The notes under the pieces are model-generated. The model was not told where the DNA came from and ran no database searches. It worked only from the letters and a program-made list of their open reading frames with translations. From assembly GCF_029623955.1 (NCBI RefSeq), contig NZ_JARSBP010000014.1:23127-87126 (forward strand): 64,000 nt of DNA. Direction: 5' to 3'. Below, one piece after another: positions 7,861 to 16,601 of the stretch; position 1 is the first letter of the stretch; each line of letters starts with the position of its first letter. The translations under genes and the position numbers were made by a program. Source of the DNA: Mycobacterium sp. 236(2023) (GTDB taxonomy: Bacteria; Actinomycetota; Actinomycetes; Mycobacteriales; Mycobacteriaceae).

Positions 7861-8969
7861 GCTCGCGCTTTCTGAGGCAAGATGCCCTGCCAGGTTCCAC
7901 CGCGGACGGGTCCTGTGACCACAGGAAGATCCAGAGTCGACAGCAGCCCCGGCGGCGCCGCGATCACTGCCGGGATCGCGTTGAGCTCGCGCATGACGGT
8001 CGCGTAGGTGAGGCCTCGCATGTTGTTTCCTCGACCGTGCATCTCGATGTCGACCGTATAGGTGGGTAGACCGTCGACGATGACGCGATAGCCACCGTGC
8101 GGCGAGGGGTGCCGCGGCCAGTCGGGCGCTGACTGCTCGCCCATGCGCGTGATGTGTTCGAGGACAACGCGCTCCTCGCCATCGACCATGCCGGCCAGCT
8201 TGAACCGCATACCTCCCATGGTCCCGGGCTCAACCCAGCCCGACGCGACCTCATACCGCTCGGTGGCGAGCCACTTGTCGATCGTCGTCACCACGTCATC
8301 GAGCGGCAAGCCGACCCCGTCGGCGACCAGATGCACAATCGGTGCCCACAGCGCGGCGAGGCGCGCGGTGTCGAAGAGCGGTGCGGGGTGGTCGGGCGGA
8401 TGGCCGAATCCCATGAAGTCGAACATGATCTCGGGTTGTGCGATGGGTCCGTAGTCGAGAATCTCCAGCATCGTGATGGTGTCGACACGGCTGCTGAATC
8501 CGGTCATGGTCAGAGCGATCACATCGTTCGCCCAGCCAGGATCGACGCCGCTGTTGAACATGCTCGTGCCGCCCTCACGGCACGCCTGCTCCAGCAGCTC
8601 AACGGTCTCCTGGTCCGCGGCGGGCGGGTAGCACAGCGGCACCAGGGATGTGCACACGACGTTCTTGCCGGCACGCAGACAGCGGGCGACGTCCTCCGCC
8701 GCCTCTCGATACCGATAGTCGCCCGAGGCAAAGAATGCGACGACATCCGCGTCGAGGCTCAACGCCGCATCGACGTCGCGCGTCGCGACCACCCCGGTTC
8801 TCGGCATACCGCAAATATCCCCGGCATCCCTGCCATCTTTGGACTCCGAATGCACCACGAGTCCAACGAGGTCGAGTCCGGGATGGGCAATGGTGGCGCG
8901 CAGTGCCCCGATCCCGACTTGCCCAGGCCCCCAGAGAATCACCCGCGGGTTCCGTTCAGCGACCACCAT
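7857..8969 (-). CDS. DapB-like NAD(P)-dependent oxidoreductase
   Basis: A 370-aa protein with an N-terminal Rossmann fold (VILWGPGQVGIGALRAT, about residues 10-26) typical of dihydrodipicolinate-reductase N-domains, then a catalytic/dimerisation domain containing GVDPGWANDVIALTMTG. It is longer than true DapB (~250 aa) and belongs to the uncharacterised actinobacterial group often annotated as diacylglycerol kinase-like or DHDP-reductase-like. A GGGAG ribosome-binding site precedes the ATG. It is the first gene of an operon with the nitroreductase, divergent from a crotonase, with composite element B in the 81-bp gap. It probably oxidises or reduces a pathway ketone or amine; this is inference. 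Confidence 0.7.
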   Translation of the reverse strand: MVVAERNPRVILWGPGQVGIGALRATIAHPGLDLVGLVVHSESKDGRDAGDICGMPRTGVVATRDVDAALSLDADVVAFFASGDYRYREAAEDVARCLRAGKNVVCTSLVPLCYPPAADQETVELLEQACREGGTSMFNSGVDPGWANDVIALTMTGFSSRVDTITMLEILDYGPIAQPEIMFDFMGFGHPPDHPAPLFDTARLAALWAPIVHLVADGVGLPLDDVVTTIDKWLATERYEVASGWVEPGTMGGMRFKLAGMVDGEERVVLEHITRMGEQSAPDWPRHPSPHGGYRVIVDGLPTYTVDIEMHGRGNNMRGLTYATVMRELNAIPAVIAAPPGLLSTLDLPVVTGPVRGGTWQGILPQKARA

Positions 8970-8990
8970 GTCGATTCTCCCGAGTCGGTG

Positions 8991-9029
8991 TGAGAATATT
9001 GCTTCTCATATATCGGTAACATCATTACC
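8991..9029 (+). promoter_or_regulatory. Composite operator/promoter element, copy B (best match)
   Basis: A perfect dyad TGAGAA-N6-TTCTCA (8991-9008) is followed after 6 nt by a second perfect dyad GGTAA-N5-TTACC (9015-9029). TAACAT inside the second dyad could be a -10 box, giving a leader of about 20 nt to the GTG at 9051. It lies between divergent genes and may control both. Confidence 0.7.
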
Positions 9030-9050
9030 ACAGGCGGCAGAGGGAGAACA

Positions 9051-9959
9051 GTGAGCGAGTACCGGTTCTTGAAGTGGGCAACCTATGACGACGGCCGCAT
9101 CGTACGGATCTCTCTCAACCGACCGGAGCAGCGCAACGCGCAGAACCGGGGCATGCTCGTCGAACTCGACGAGGCCTTCGGCGCCGCGGAGGCCGACGAC
9201 AACGTCCGCGTCGTCATCCTGGCCGGCGAAGGCAAGATGTTCTCGTCCGGCCACGACATCGGATCGAAACAGGCCATCAGCGAGTACCTCCCTGGACCTG
9301 ACCAGCATCCCAGTGCGTCGGTCAACGGAGGCACCCGCGACGGCGCCGAGAAAACCATGCTCCAGGAGTGGCACTACTTCTTCCAGAACACGCTGCGGTG
9401 GCGCAACCTGCGCAAGATCACCATCGCCCAGGTGCATGGCGACGTGTTCTCGGCAGGGTTGATGCTCATGTGGGCCTGTGACCTGATCGTCGGGAGCGAC
9501 GACGTGCGGTTCGCCGATGTCGTCGGCACCCGGTTGGGTATGTGCGGTATGGAGTATTTCGGTCACCCGTGGGAGTTCGGACCCCGGAAAGCCAAGGAGC
9601 TCATGCTCACCGGGGATGCCATCGACATTCACGAAGCACATCAACTTGGCATGGTGAGCAAGGTCTTCGGTAGGGACGAACTTGCCGACCGCACGCTCGA
9701 TATGGCTCGCCGGATAGCGGAGGTGCCGACGATGGCGGCATTGCTGATCAAGGAGTCTGTCAATCAGACCGTGGACAACATGGGTTTCTACAACTCGCTG
9801 CAGTCGTGTTTCACCCTGCATCAACTCAACCACTCCCATTGGGGGCAGGTCCGCGAGGACGGCAGGCAGACGGCCGGGCCGGAGAACGGCGTGCCGGACT
9901 GGCGTGATGCACCGCCGGTAGCTCTGGCGGTCAAGGATCAGGTCCGACCGCAGTCGTGA
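9051..9959 (+). CDS. Enoyl-CoA hydratase/isomerase family protein (crotonase fold)
   Basis: A 302-aa crotonase-fold enzyme. The oxyanion-hole segments are visible as MFSSGHDIGSK (about residues 63-73) and HGDVFSAGLMLMWACDL (about 128-144), and GMCGMEYFGHPWEFGPRKAKEL carries a Glu near the usual catalytic position. It is ~40 aa longer than simple EchA proteins, with an insertion around residues 78-105 and a C-terminal tail. It hydrates or isomerises an enoyl-CoA. The GTG start follows GGGAGAAC. The downstream thioesterase overlaps its stop by 4 nt. Regulation is probably through element B. Confidence 0.85.
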   Translation: MSEYRFLKWATYDDGRIVRISLNRPEQRNAQNRGMLVELDEAFGAAEADDNVRVVILAGEGKMFSSGHDIGSKQAISEYLPGPDQHPSASVNGGTRDGAEKTMLQEWHYFFQNTLRWRNLRKITIAQVHGDVFSAGLMLMWACDLIVGSDDVRFADVVGTRLGMCGMEYFGHPWEFGPRKAKELMLTGDAIDIHEAHQLGMVSKVFGRDELADRTLDMARRIAEVPTMAALLIKESVNQTVDNMGFYNSLQSCFTLHQLNHSHWGQVREDGRQTAGPENGVPDWRDAPPVALAVKDQVRPQS

Positions 9960-10411
9960 ACGATCGCGGAGCGCCCGAACTTCCTGAACCGCAACCTATG
10001 CCGGTCACGATTCCCGGCCACCTCTTCGGCAAGCTGCCGTTCTACGACGTTTTCGAGGGCGAGGACACGGTCATCGTCGATCTGCACAATCGAGCAGACT
10101 TGGTGAATATTCGCGGAGCATTGCAGGGCGGGCTGGTAGCGACGCTCATCGACGTTGCCGCGGGTCGGCTGGCCCAGGCGCGCGCCGACGGCGGGGTAGG
10201 TGTCGGGACGGCCGACATGACCATTCACTACCTGGCGCCCATCATCGACGGGCCGGCCCGGGCAGTGGCGAAACTCGTCAGAGCGGGCCGACGAATCATC
10301 GTCGTGGGCGTGGATGTCTTCGATGTTGGACGAGGCCGACTCGCAGCACGGGCAACGCTGAGTTTCGCGACCTTGGAAGCGCGGAAAGATCAAGCTGTCG
10401 CGGCGCCGTAG
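9956..10411 (+). CDS. PaaI-type hotdog thioesterase
   Basis: A 151-aa single-hotdog protein with the PaaI/4-hydroxybenzoyl-CoA-thioesterase pattern: NIRGALQGGLVATLIDVAAGRLAQ (the G-G-x-x-A-x-x-D helix) followed by TADMTIHYLAP. It would release a free acid from an acyl-CoA that stalls in the pathway, sparing CoA. GTG overlaps the crotonase stop, so the two are translationally coupled. Its 3' end overlaps the convergent ACAD by 22 nt. Confidence 0.82.
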   Translation: MNDRGAPELPEPQPMPVTIPGHLFGKLPFYDVFEGEDTVIVDLHNRADLVNIRGALQGGLVATLIDVAAGRLAQARADGGVGVGTADMTIHYLAPIIDGPARAVAKLVRAGRRIIVVGVDVFDVGRGRLAARATLSFATLEARKDQAVAAP

Positions 10412-11400
10412 CGTGCCTCGGCGACGCGATCGAGCGCGACGTTCGGTTCGCCGAAAACCAGCGCCCATCCGCGAACCCGGCGATAGTACAGCTGGATATC
10501 GCCTTCCATACCGAATCCGTACCCGCCGTGGATATGCAGACTGTGGCGGGTCGCGTCCCTGGCCGACTCGTAGGCGAACGCGAACGCCATCGCGGCAAGT
10601 TCGGTGACACGCTCCGGTTCGTCGTCGAAAGCGCAGGCGGCTTCGAGAGCGATCAGACGCGCTCCTTCCGCGGCCGTTGCACTGTCGGCGAGTGGATGTG
10701 AAACGGCCTGAAACGCACCGATCGGCGTCCCAAAGGCATGTCGCTGCTTGGCGTAATCCACCGCGAGTTCGACAGCCTTGGCCGCCGCTCCTGCGAGCGC
10801 GGCAGCCGTCATCGTGAGCCAGAGGTCAAGGGCATCCGAATAGAGCCGCGTTCCGGCATCCCCTTCCGCGAGTACAACGGCGTCCCGCCCCACCGACACA
10901 TCAGCCAGCGACAACGTCCCGAGATTCGACACATGCCTGCGCGTGTCATCGATCGGAACCGCGAGCAGTCGTCCGTCAACGAACGCGACGACAAGATCTG
11001 CGACGGCACCGCCGGGCACCATCGTCAGAAGAGTGGAGGTCTTCCGGGGCAGAAAGGTGACAAAGCGCTCCCCCCGCAATGCATCGGCGAGCAACGCGCC
11101 TGCGCCGGCGGTCGCGAGTGCATGCACGGCGACCTGCGCCTCGATGACAGGCGCAGATGCAGCGGCGCGCCCGAACTGCTCTGCCACCAGCGCAAGATCC
11201 GCAGCGGAGGCGCCCCACCCACCATCCGACTCGCCTACCGCCATATCCAGAATGCCCGTGTCTCGCAAGGCGTCCCACAGCTTCGCGTCGAATCCGAGCG
11301 GTTCGGCAGCACGGACGCGCTCCGGTGAGGATTGCCGCTCGTAGAGCGCAGCGAAGGAATCCACCAGCTGCCGCTGCTCATCGGTAAGACTCAGGTCCAC
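10390..11400 (-). CDS. Acyl-CoA dehydrogenase, short subunit-like
   Basis: A 336-aa ACAD-fold protein, shorter than the ~385 aa of classical FadE enzymes. I chose GTG at 11400 (DLSLTDEQRQLVDSF), which follows GAGGGGG by 8 nt; the frame extends upstream to 11466, but that would run through the promoter. It lacks the C-terminal catalytic Glu motif of long ACADs and ends HIHGGYGFGMEGDIQLYYRR-type. In steroid catabolism such short partners pair with a long ACAD to form alpha2beta2 enzymes that oxidise bulky acyl-CoAs. The divergent long ACAD at 11510 is the obvious candidate partner; that is inference. Confidence 0.85.
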   Translation of the reverse strand: MDLSLTDEQRQLVDSFAALYERQSSPERVRAAEPLGFDAKLWDALRDTGILDMAVGESDGGWGASAADLALVAEQFGRAAASAPVIEAQVAVHALATAGAGALLADALRGERFVTFLPRKTSTLLTMVPGGAVADLVVAFVDGRLLAVPIDDTRRHVSNLGTLSLADVSVGRDAVVLAEGDAGTRLYSDALDLWLTMTAAALAGAAAKAVELAVDYAKQRHAFGTPIGAFQAVSHPLADSATAAEGARLIALEAACAFDDEPERVTELAAMAFAFAYESARDATRHSLHIHGGYGFGMEGDIQLYYRRVRGWALVFGEPNVALDRVAEARYGAATA

Positions 11401-11420
11401 GACAACTACCCCCTCACTAG

Positions 11421-11460
11421 CGGATATGATTATTCTCGTTTCTGAGAGTAGCAGTATCAG
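11421..11460. promoter_or_regulatory. Probable shared operator between divergent ACAD genes
   Basis: CGGATA-N6-TTCTCG (11421-11438) resembles the first dyad of the regional element. Read on the minus strand from 11460, the right arm CTCTCA and a right half-site TATCC lie at the spacing seen elsewhere. The match is partial. Confidence 0.35.
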
Positions 11461-11509
11461 AGTCACCAGCAGCCTGAGAGGTTGCCGCCCAAACAGATTG
11501 GTTCATACG

Positions 11510-12670
11510 ATGCACTTTCAGCTCGACTCCGCCACGGCCGCCTACCGCGACGAAGTCGGCGCCCATCTCACACAAGCACTCACACCGGACGTCGAAGAAC
11601 GCGTATACCGCAGCGGTGTCGCCCACGATGACGCTTTCGCGCAGGGCCTCGTGGACAAGCACTACTTCGCGCCGGACTGGCCTGCGGAATTCGGCGGAGA
11701 AGGCCGAAATGCCTGGGAAGCCCAGGTGCTCAAAGAGCAGCTGATGCGTTTCGACGCACCCGTCTATCTGTCGGAGACCACACGCATGGTGGCGTCGATC
11801 ATCCGGGCCGTCGGCGCACCAAAGATGAAGGACCGCCTTCTCCCCGGAGCTATGCGAGGGGACATCACGATTGCGCTCGGTTTCACGGAGCCCGAGTGTG
11901 GCTCCGATGTCGCCGCGGCGGCCACAAGGGCCGTACGCGACGGTGACCACTGGGTGATCAACGGCTCGAAGATGTTCACGACCAATGGGCACATCGCCGA
12001 CTACATCTTCCTACTGGCGCGCACTGATCCGGCCAAGCCCAAGCACAAGGGCCTCACGATGTTCCTTGTCCCCTGCACCGCAGAGGGTTTCGAGGCCCAG
12101 GCGGTGTGGACACTCTCCGGCGAACGCACCAACATCACGTTCTACAGTGACGTCCGCATCGCCGATGAATGGCGCATCGGCGACGTCAACGGTGGTTGGC
12201 AGGTGCTCGGCATGTCGCTGCAGGATGAGCACGCCTCAGGCTGGGGTCCGCATCTGGCGCGCCTGCTGCACCACGCCGAGAAGTGGGCGGAAGAGTCGGC
12301 TGTGCCCGGCGGGCCGCCACGCCTGCACGATCCCGATGTGCGCCGCCGACTTTCGAGGGTGGCGATGGAGTACGAGGTGTCGATACTGCTGCAGCGCCGC
12401 TGTGTGTGGATGGTCGAGAAAGGGCGCGTCCCGATAGCCGAGGGTCCGATGTCCAAAGTGTTCAGCACAGAAGCGCTCGAACGTGCCAGCCAGGACATCG
12501 TCGAACTCGTCGGGCCGGATGCGCTGCGAAGTTATCTGGATCCGACGGCTCCGGAGCGTGGCAGATTCGACCACACTATGCGCTTTTCGCTCGGCACCAC
12601 CATCTACGCGGGCACCAGCGAGGTTCAGCGAACGATTATCGCCCAACGGGGGCTCGGCCTCCCCCGGTAA
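11510..12670 (+). CDS. Acyl-CoA dehydrogenase (long, catalytic type)
   Basis: A 386-aa FAD-dependent acyl-CoA dehydrogenase that introduces the alpha-beta double bond. It has the mid-domain FAD/substrate motif GFTEPECGSDVAAAATRAV around residue 125, the INGSKMFTT segment, and a C-terminal IYAGTSEVQRTIIAQRGLG motif with the expected Glu. I chose ATG at 11510 (HFQLDSATAAYRDEV), where family similarity starts; the frame reaches up to 11426 without a plausible start. No strong ribosome-binding site is visible. It is divergent from the short ACAD at 10390-11400. Confidence 0.9.
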   Translation: MHFQLDSATAAYRDEVGAHLTQALTPDVEERVYRSGVAHDDAFAQGLVDKHYFAPDWPAEFGGEGRNAWEAQVLKEQLMRFDAPVYLSETTRMVASIIRAVGAPKMKDRLLPGAMRGDITIALGFTEPECGSDVAAAATRAVRDGDHWVINGSKMFTTNGHIADYIFLLARTDPAKPKHKGLTMFLVPCTAEGFEAQAVWTLSGERTNITFYSDVRIADEWRIGDVNGGWQVLGMSLQDEHASGWGPHLARLLHHAEKWAEESAVPGGPPRLHDPDVRRRLSRVAMEYEVSILLQRRCVWMVEKGRVPIAEGPMSKVFSTEALERASQDIVELVGPDALRSYLDPTAPERGRFDHTMRFSLGTTIYAGTSEVQRTIIAQRGLGLPR

Positions 12671-12679
12671 CGACCGGAG

Positions 12680-13504
12680 TCAGAGTGCTTTCCAGTCCGG
12701 GGTGCGTTTTTCAAGGAATGCTCGTGGACCCTCGATCGCATCCTTGGTGAGCGCCACCTTCATCCGATAATTCTCCGCCAGGAGCTCGGCCTCGTAGATG
12801 GGCAGCGAGAGACCCTTACGCACCGCCATCCGTGAACCCCGAACGGCCAGAGGCGCATTGGAGTTGATGACGTCGGCGATCTCCCAGGCCCGCTGCATCA
12901 GCGCGTCGTGTGCGACGACCTCGGTGAACACCCCGAGGTCGAAGCAGCGTTGCGCATCGAGCCGCTCATGCTTGCCCATGAGGACCAGTCGCATCGCCAC
13001 AGGCAGAGGCAAAATCCTCGCCAGCCGCACGGCCTCGCGGCCAGAAGTGACCCCGATGCTCACGTGTGGGTCCATCAACGTCGCGCGTTCGGACGCAACC
13101 GTGATGTCCGCTGTGGTGACGAGGTCCATTCCCGCGCCGCAGGCGATGCCATTCACAGCGCAGATGATCGGCTTCGTCATCTGCAACCACGGCGGGGTGG
13201 CCTCCTGAGGGGCGTCCCACTGCCGCATCGAGCTCAGGATCGGCTCGCCCTGGTTGTCGATACCCGCGGCGTTTTCCATGTCGTGATCGGCCGCCTTGTT
13301 GACGTCCGCGCCGACGCACAGCGCGCGACCCGCACCAGTGATGATGACAGTCCAGATGTCTTGCGAACGCTCGATCTCGGTGTAAGCGACGGCAAGTTCT
13401 GCGATCATCTCGTCGTTGATCGCATTGAGAACTTCGGGCCGATTCAATGTCACGCAGACGGTATGCCCCCGGACCTCGACGTCGATGGTGTCGTATGTCG
13501 TCAT
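12680..13504 (-). CDS. Enoyl-CoA hydratase/isomerase family protein
   Basis: A 274-aa crotonase-fold enzyme. NAINDEMIAEL, ALCVGADVNKAAD and NGIACGAGMDLVTTADI (oxyanion hole) are clear, with DPHVSIGVTSGREAVRLAR in the active-site helix and the C-terminal FLEKRTPDWK motif of EchA proteins. ATG at 13504 overlaps the hydroxyacid dehydrogenase stop by 4 nt; an earlier ATG in the same frame lies inside that gene. It is the last gene of the aldolase-TauD-dehydrogenase operon, so it may act on a CoA ester made from the acid that those enzymes handle. Confidence 0.87.
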   Translation of the reverse strand: MTTYDTIDVEVRGHTVCVTLNRPEVLNAINDEMIAELAVAYTEIERSQDIWTVIITGAGRALCVGADVNKAADHDMENAAGIDNQGEPILSSMRQWDAPQEATPPWLQMTKPIICAVNGIACGAGMDLVTTADITVASERATLMDPHVSIGVTSGREAVRLARILPLPVAMRLVLMGKHERLDAQRCFDLGVFTEVVAHDALMQRAWEIADVINSNAPLAVRGSRMAVRKGLSLPIYEAELLAENYRMKVALTKDAIEGPRAFLEKRTPDWKAL

Positions 13505-14583
13505 GTGCGAGCTCCTTGCGCTGCTTCCTCGACCACAGGCCGCACACCCAGGATTTCCTCGAAACGATCGCAGTAGCGTGGCCACACGTCGGGGTTGAGG
13601 AGACGTGGCGGCATACGGCCGTCGAAGATCGTCTGCCATTGCTCGGCAGTCGCGACGGCAATATCCCGGGATGCCTCAACCGTGATGCCTGCGGTGTGCG
13701 GCGTGGCCACGACGTTGTCGAGCTGCAACAGCGGATTGTCCTGGCGCGGCGGCTCCTCGTGGAACACGTCGAGGCCGGCGCCCGCAATCTGGCCGTTCTT
13801 GAGCGCGCCGAGGAGCGCCGCCTCGTCATGCACCGGTCCCCTCGCGGTCGTGATGAAGAAAGCGGTTGACTTCATAGCCTCGAACTCGGCTCTGCCGAAC
13901 AGCCCCTCGGTTTCACTGGTCAGTGGACAGGTCACCTGCACGAAATCCGCACGCTCGACCAGCTCCGATAGCGCGACTTTCGCAACACCGCGGGCATGCG
14001 CTACGACGTCGTCAAGGTAGGGGTCGAACACCAGTACGTTCATGCCGAATGGTGCGCAAAGTTCGACGAGCCGCTTCCCGATGGCGCCGAGCCCCACCAC
14101 CCCAAGGGTCTTGCCGAGCAGCTGACTTCCCCGTAGGGCCAGTCGATTTCCGAGACGCCCACTACGCAATGTCCGGTCCGCCACGGTGATCTTCTTCGCA
14201 AGGTCGAGCATGAATCCCAACGCGTGTTCGGCAACGGCCTCCGCGCCGGGACCGGAGTTGTTGCACACCGCAATCCCTGCGCGCGTGCACGCATCGACGT
14301 CGATGACGTCGTATCCCGCACCGGCGGAACATACTGCCAGAAGATTCCGGCATCGCTCGATCAGCGCGGGTCCCGCCAACCATCGTGTGCCGTCGACGCA
14401 TGCCGCAACATCGGTGCGTGTGGCCACTTGGTATCCGTTCGCGGATTCCAAGGCCGCCCAATTATTTTCATCGGATGCTGCCAGATCCAGCTTGACGACG
14501 TCGACATCAGCCGATGCCAGGACCTCGCCCGCGACAGGATCGGTCCAGCGTTCGAACACCAGCCGCGGACGGACCACCGTCAC
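13501..14583 (-). CDS. D-2-hydroxyacid dehydrogenase (NAD-dependent)
   Basis: A 360-aa member of the D-isomer-specific 2-hydroxyacid dehydrogenase family, which interconverts 2-hydroxy and 2-oxo acids. The NAD motif GVVGLGAIGKRL lies around residue 164. The catalytic triad is present: Arg in TTARGPV (~245), Glu in VFHEEPP (~275) and His in TPHTAG (~294). GTG at 14583 overlaps the TauD stop (GTGA). With an HpcH/HpaI aldolase in the same operon, which handles 2-oxo acids, this enzyme may supply or remove the 2-oxo acid partner. The exact substrate is unknown. Confidence 0.87.
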   Translation of the reverse strand: MTVVRPRLVFERWTDPVAGEVLASADVDVVKLDLAASDENNWAALESANGYQVATRTDVAACVDGTRWLAGPALIERCRNLLAVCSAGAGYDVIDVDACTRAGIAVCNNSGPGAEAVAEHALGFMLDLAKKITVADRTLRSGRLGNRLALRGSQLLGKTLGVVGLGAIGKRLVELCAPFGMNVLVFDPYLDDVVAHARGVAKVALSELVERADFVQVTCPLTSETEGLFGRAEFEAMKSTAFFITTARGPVHDEAALLGALKNGQIAGAGLDVFHEEPPRQDNPLLQLDNVVATPHTAGITVEASRDIAVATAEQWQTIFDGRMPPRLLNPDVWPRYCDRFEEILGVRPVVEEAAQGART

Positions 14584-15695
14584 GGCTTCGTCTTGGGTTT
14601 CGCCTGAGCGGCCTTGAACATATCGGCCAGTGCCGCGTCGACGTTCTTGTAGTCGTTCTGAGCAATGGTTCCGTCTCTGCCTTCGACCACGTCGTAACCC
14701 AAACGCAAATCCTTGTTCTCCATATGGAAGTACTCGCGGCCCAGAGGCAAACGGCGGTCTTCGCGCGGGACCTCCATCCACGCCCGCAAGAAGCACCGGG
14801 CTTTCTTCGGATCGTTGCTGCTGACGAAGTCCGACCGCGAATGACACATGGCAAAGTTGTTGGCTACGGCCGCCTCACCGGATTCAAGCCGGAACTCCAC
14901 TTGCTGCTCGACGAGCACGTTGCGGAGTACCTCGATCGCCTCCTCTTGAATGGGCGTGAACTCCCGCCCGAGGGTTTTCATCGCGGGCAGGATGCTGCTG
15001 TAGGTGAAGTTCAGACAGATGCGGCCATTGATCTGGGAGAACACCGGCACGTCGTACGGCGTCACATCGGGCTGGTCGTCGGGCTGTTCGCTTCGGCGGT
15101 GGTGCGGGAAGCCCTGATACAGCACGTCCAACAGGTCGGGCCGCTCGGCGAGGATCCGGTTGTGTGCCGCGGGGCCGCTCGCGAACTGGCTCTCGCCACC
15201 TTCTGCCGCCGGGTAGACGCACAACAGCGACAGAATGTCGGCAGCGTCGTTGTGCATTGCCAGTTCTGCACGTGACTTCGTGCCGCGCGCGGGTTGCACG
15301 CCATTGGGCAAGATCTCCTCTTGCACACGCACCAGGCGATGCCCGAACGAATTATTGGACACCGGGTAGCCGAGATGCCAACAGAACGCCCAATAAATGC
15401 GTTCCAGATCTTCGATCGAATGCTGTTCTACCGGGAACCCGCGCACACACGCCAATCCCTTGCCGAACATCAGGTCCTGATAAAGCCTGGCGAGATCGTC
15501 GTCCAGATCAGGATGACGGACATCGTCGCCGGTGATGTCGTCACGGTTCTTGTTCGCCGTCCGCGCCAGGATCGATTCCAATGCAGCGACATTGCGAGAG
15601 GACAGGTCGAAGCAGAAATCGTCCTTGCTGGAGAAATCGGCGCCTGTCCACGCCATCGAGTCCGTCACTTGGTCGGTGTAGATCGCTGTGGGCAT
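14580..15695 (-). CDS. TauD/TfdA-like Fe(II)/2-oxoglutarate oxygenase
   Basis: A 371-aa protein of the TauD/clavaminate-synthase-like superfamily. The metal facial triad is visible as MHNDAAD (H-x-D, about residue 147) and the distal His in MCHSRSDF (~283), followed by an Arg in FLRAW suited to bind 2-oxoglutarate. It would hydroxylate a substrate carbon using O2 and 2-oxoglutarate. ATG at 15695 follows AGGAGG at ideal distance, so the longer upstream frame is discarded. It lies between the aldolase and the 2-hydroxyacid dehydrogenase. A 44-nt gap separates it from the aldolase. Confidence 0.82.
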   Translation of the reverse strand: MPTAIYTDQVTDSMAWTGADFSSKDDFCFDLSSRNVAALESILARTANKNRDDITGDDVRHPDLDDDLARLYQDLMFGKGLACVRGFPVEQHSIEDLERIYWAFCWHLGYPVSNNSFGHRLVRVQEEILPNGVQPARGTKSRAELAMHNDAADILSLLCVYPAAEGGESQFASGPAAHNRILAERPDLLDVLYQGFPHHRRSEQPDDQPDVTPYDVPVFSQINGRICLNFTYSSILPAMKTLGREFTPIQEEAIEVLRNVLVEQQVEFRLESGEAAVANNFAMCHSRSDFVSSNDPKKARCFLRAWMEVPREDRRLPLGREYFHMENKDLRLGYDVVEGRDGTIAQNDYKNVDAALADMFKAAQAKPKTKP

Positions 15696-15739
15696 CCGTC
15701 CTCCTGGTGTACTGGCACGGTTGTTCGGTTGTCGCTGTT

Positions 15740-16525
15740 TCAGCTGCCGCGGCGGTCGAGGGTACGAAGCGCCTGTGCGCGCGTAGTGGCCGCTTCGGTC
15801 ATCATCCCCACATCTGTTCCTGCCGAGATGAAGCGCAGACCGAGATCTACGAAACGTTCCAGCAGGTCCTGGGACTTGATACCGGCCACTCCGAGCGCGA
15901 CGCCGTGGTTCCGACACGCCACTGCAACGGACTTTACCGCATTTTGGAAATGTTCATTCTCATAGTCGCCGTGGATACCCATCTCAGCGGTCAGGTCACT
16001 CGGCCCGATGAGAATCATGTCGAGACCATCAACCGCGGCGATGTCGTCCACCAAGGACACCGCCTCAGGAGTCTCGACCATGACGGCGACCGTCGTCAGC
16101 GCTTCGAGTCGTGCCGTCAACTCGGTGGCCGACACAGGCGCGTATCCGCTCAGCGCATTCGGTCCCGATATCGAGCGGTGACCCAGCGGCGGGAACCTTG
16201 CCGCATCGACGACAGCCTGGGCCTCCGACCGCGAGTTGACGTGCGGCACAATAACTCCACTAGCTCCGACATCCAAGACACGCGCTATGAGGCTGGGTTC
16301 TTGCGACGGCACCCGAACAAGGCCGGCGATTCCGGCTCCGAGTGCACTTGCGCACAACATCCCCGCCGTCTCGAGGGACGTTGCGGTGTGCTCCAGGTCG
16401 ACGTAGATCGCATCGTAGCCGCACGTCGCGGCGATCGCCGGTACGTCAGGGGTACGAGAGTTCAGCAGCGCCAGGCACAGAACCAACTCGCCTTCGCGCA
16501 GCGACTCCCGCAACGATCGCGTCAC
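15740..16525 (-). CDS. HpcH/HpaI-family class II aldolase
   Basis: A 261-aa TIM-barrel aldolase of the HpcH/HpaI/citrate-lyase beta family, which cleaves 4-hydroxy-2-oxo acids to pyruvate or glyoxylate plus an aldehyde. The metal-binding Glu sits in VMVETPEAV and the Asp in LIGPSDLTAEMG; YVDLEHTATS is the conserved second strand. GTG at 16525 starts the protein. It is the first gene of the operon with TauD oxygenase, 2-hydroxyacid dehydrogenase and crotonase, and is divergent from the thiolase-like gene 76 bp away, with element C between them. Confidence 0.85.
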   Translation of the reverse strand: MTRSLRESLREGELVLCLALLNSRTPDVPAIAATCGYDAIYVDLEHTATSLETAGMLCASALGAGIAGLVRVPSQEPSLIARVLDVGASGVIVPHVNSRSEAQAVVDAARFPPLGHRSISGPNALSGYAPVSATELTARLEALTTVAVMVETPEAVSLVDDIAAVDGLDMILIGPSDLTAEMGIHGDYENEHFQNAVKSVAVACRNHGVALGVAGIKSQDLLERFVDLGLRFISAGTDVGMMTEAATTRAQALRTLDRRGS

Positions 16526-16543
16526 GGGTCCACGCTAGCCGAA

Positions 16544-16582
16544 TGAGAACGAGTGTTGCATCTATTCGTAAACGTCATTATC
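16544..16582 (+). promoter_or_regulatory. Composite operator/promoter element, copy C
   Basis: TGAGAA at 16544 is followed, exactly 24 nt later, by GTAAA-N5-TTATC (16568-16582). The right arm of the first dyad is degenerate (TTGCAT). It lies between the divergent aldolase and thiolase-like genes, 20 bp before the latter. Confidence 0.5.
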
Positions 16583-16601
16583 AGTGTGATTAACATGGGG
16601 T

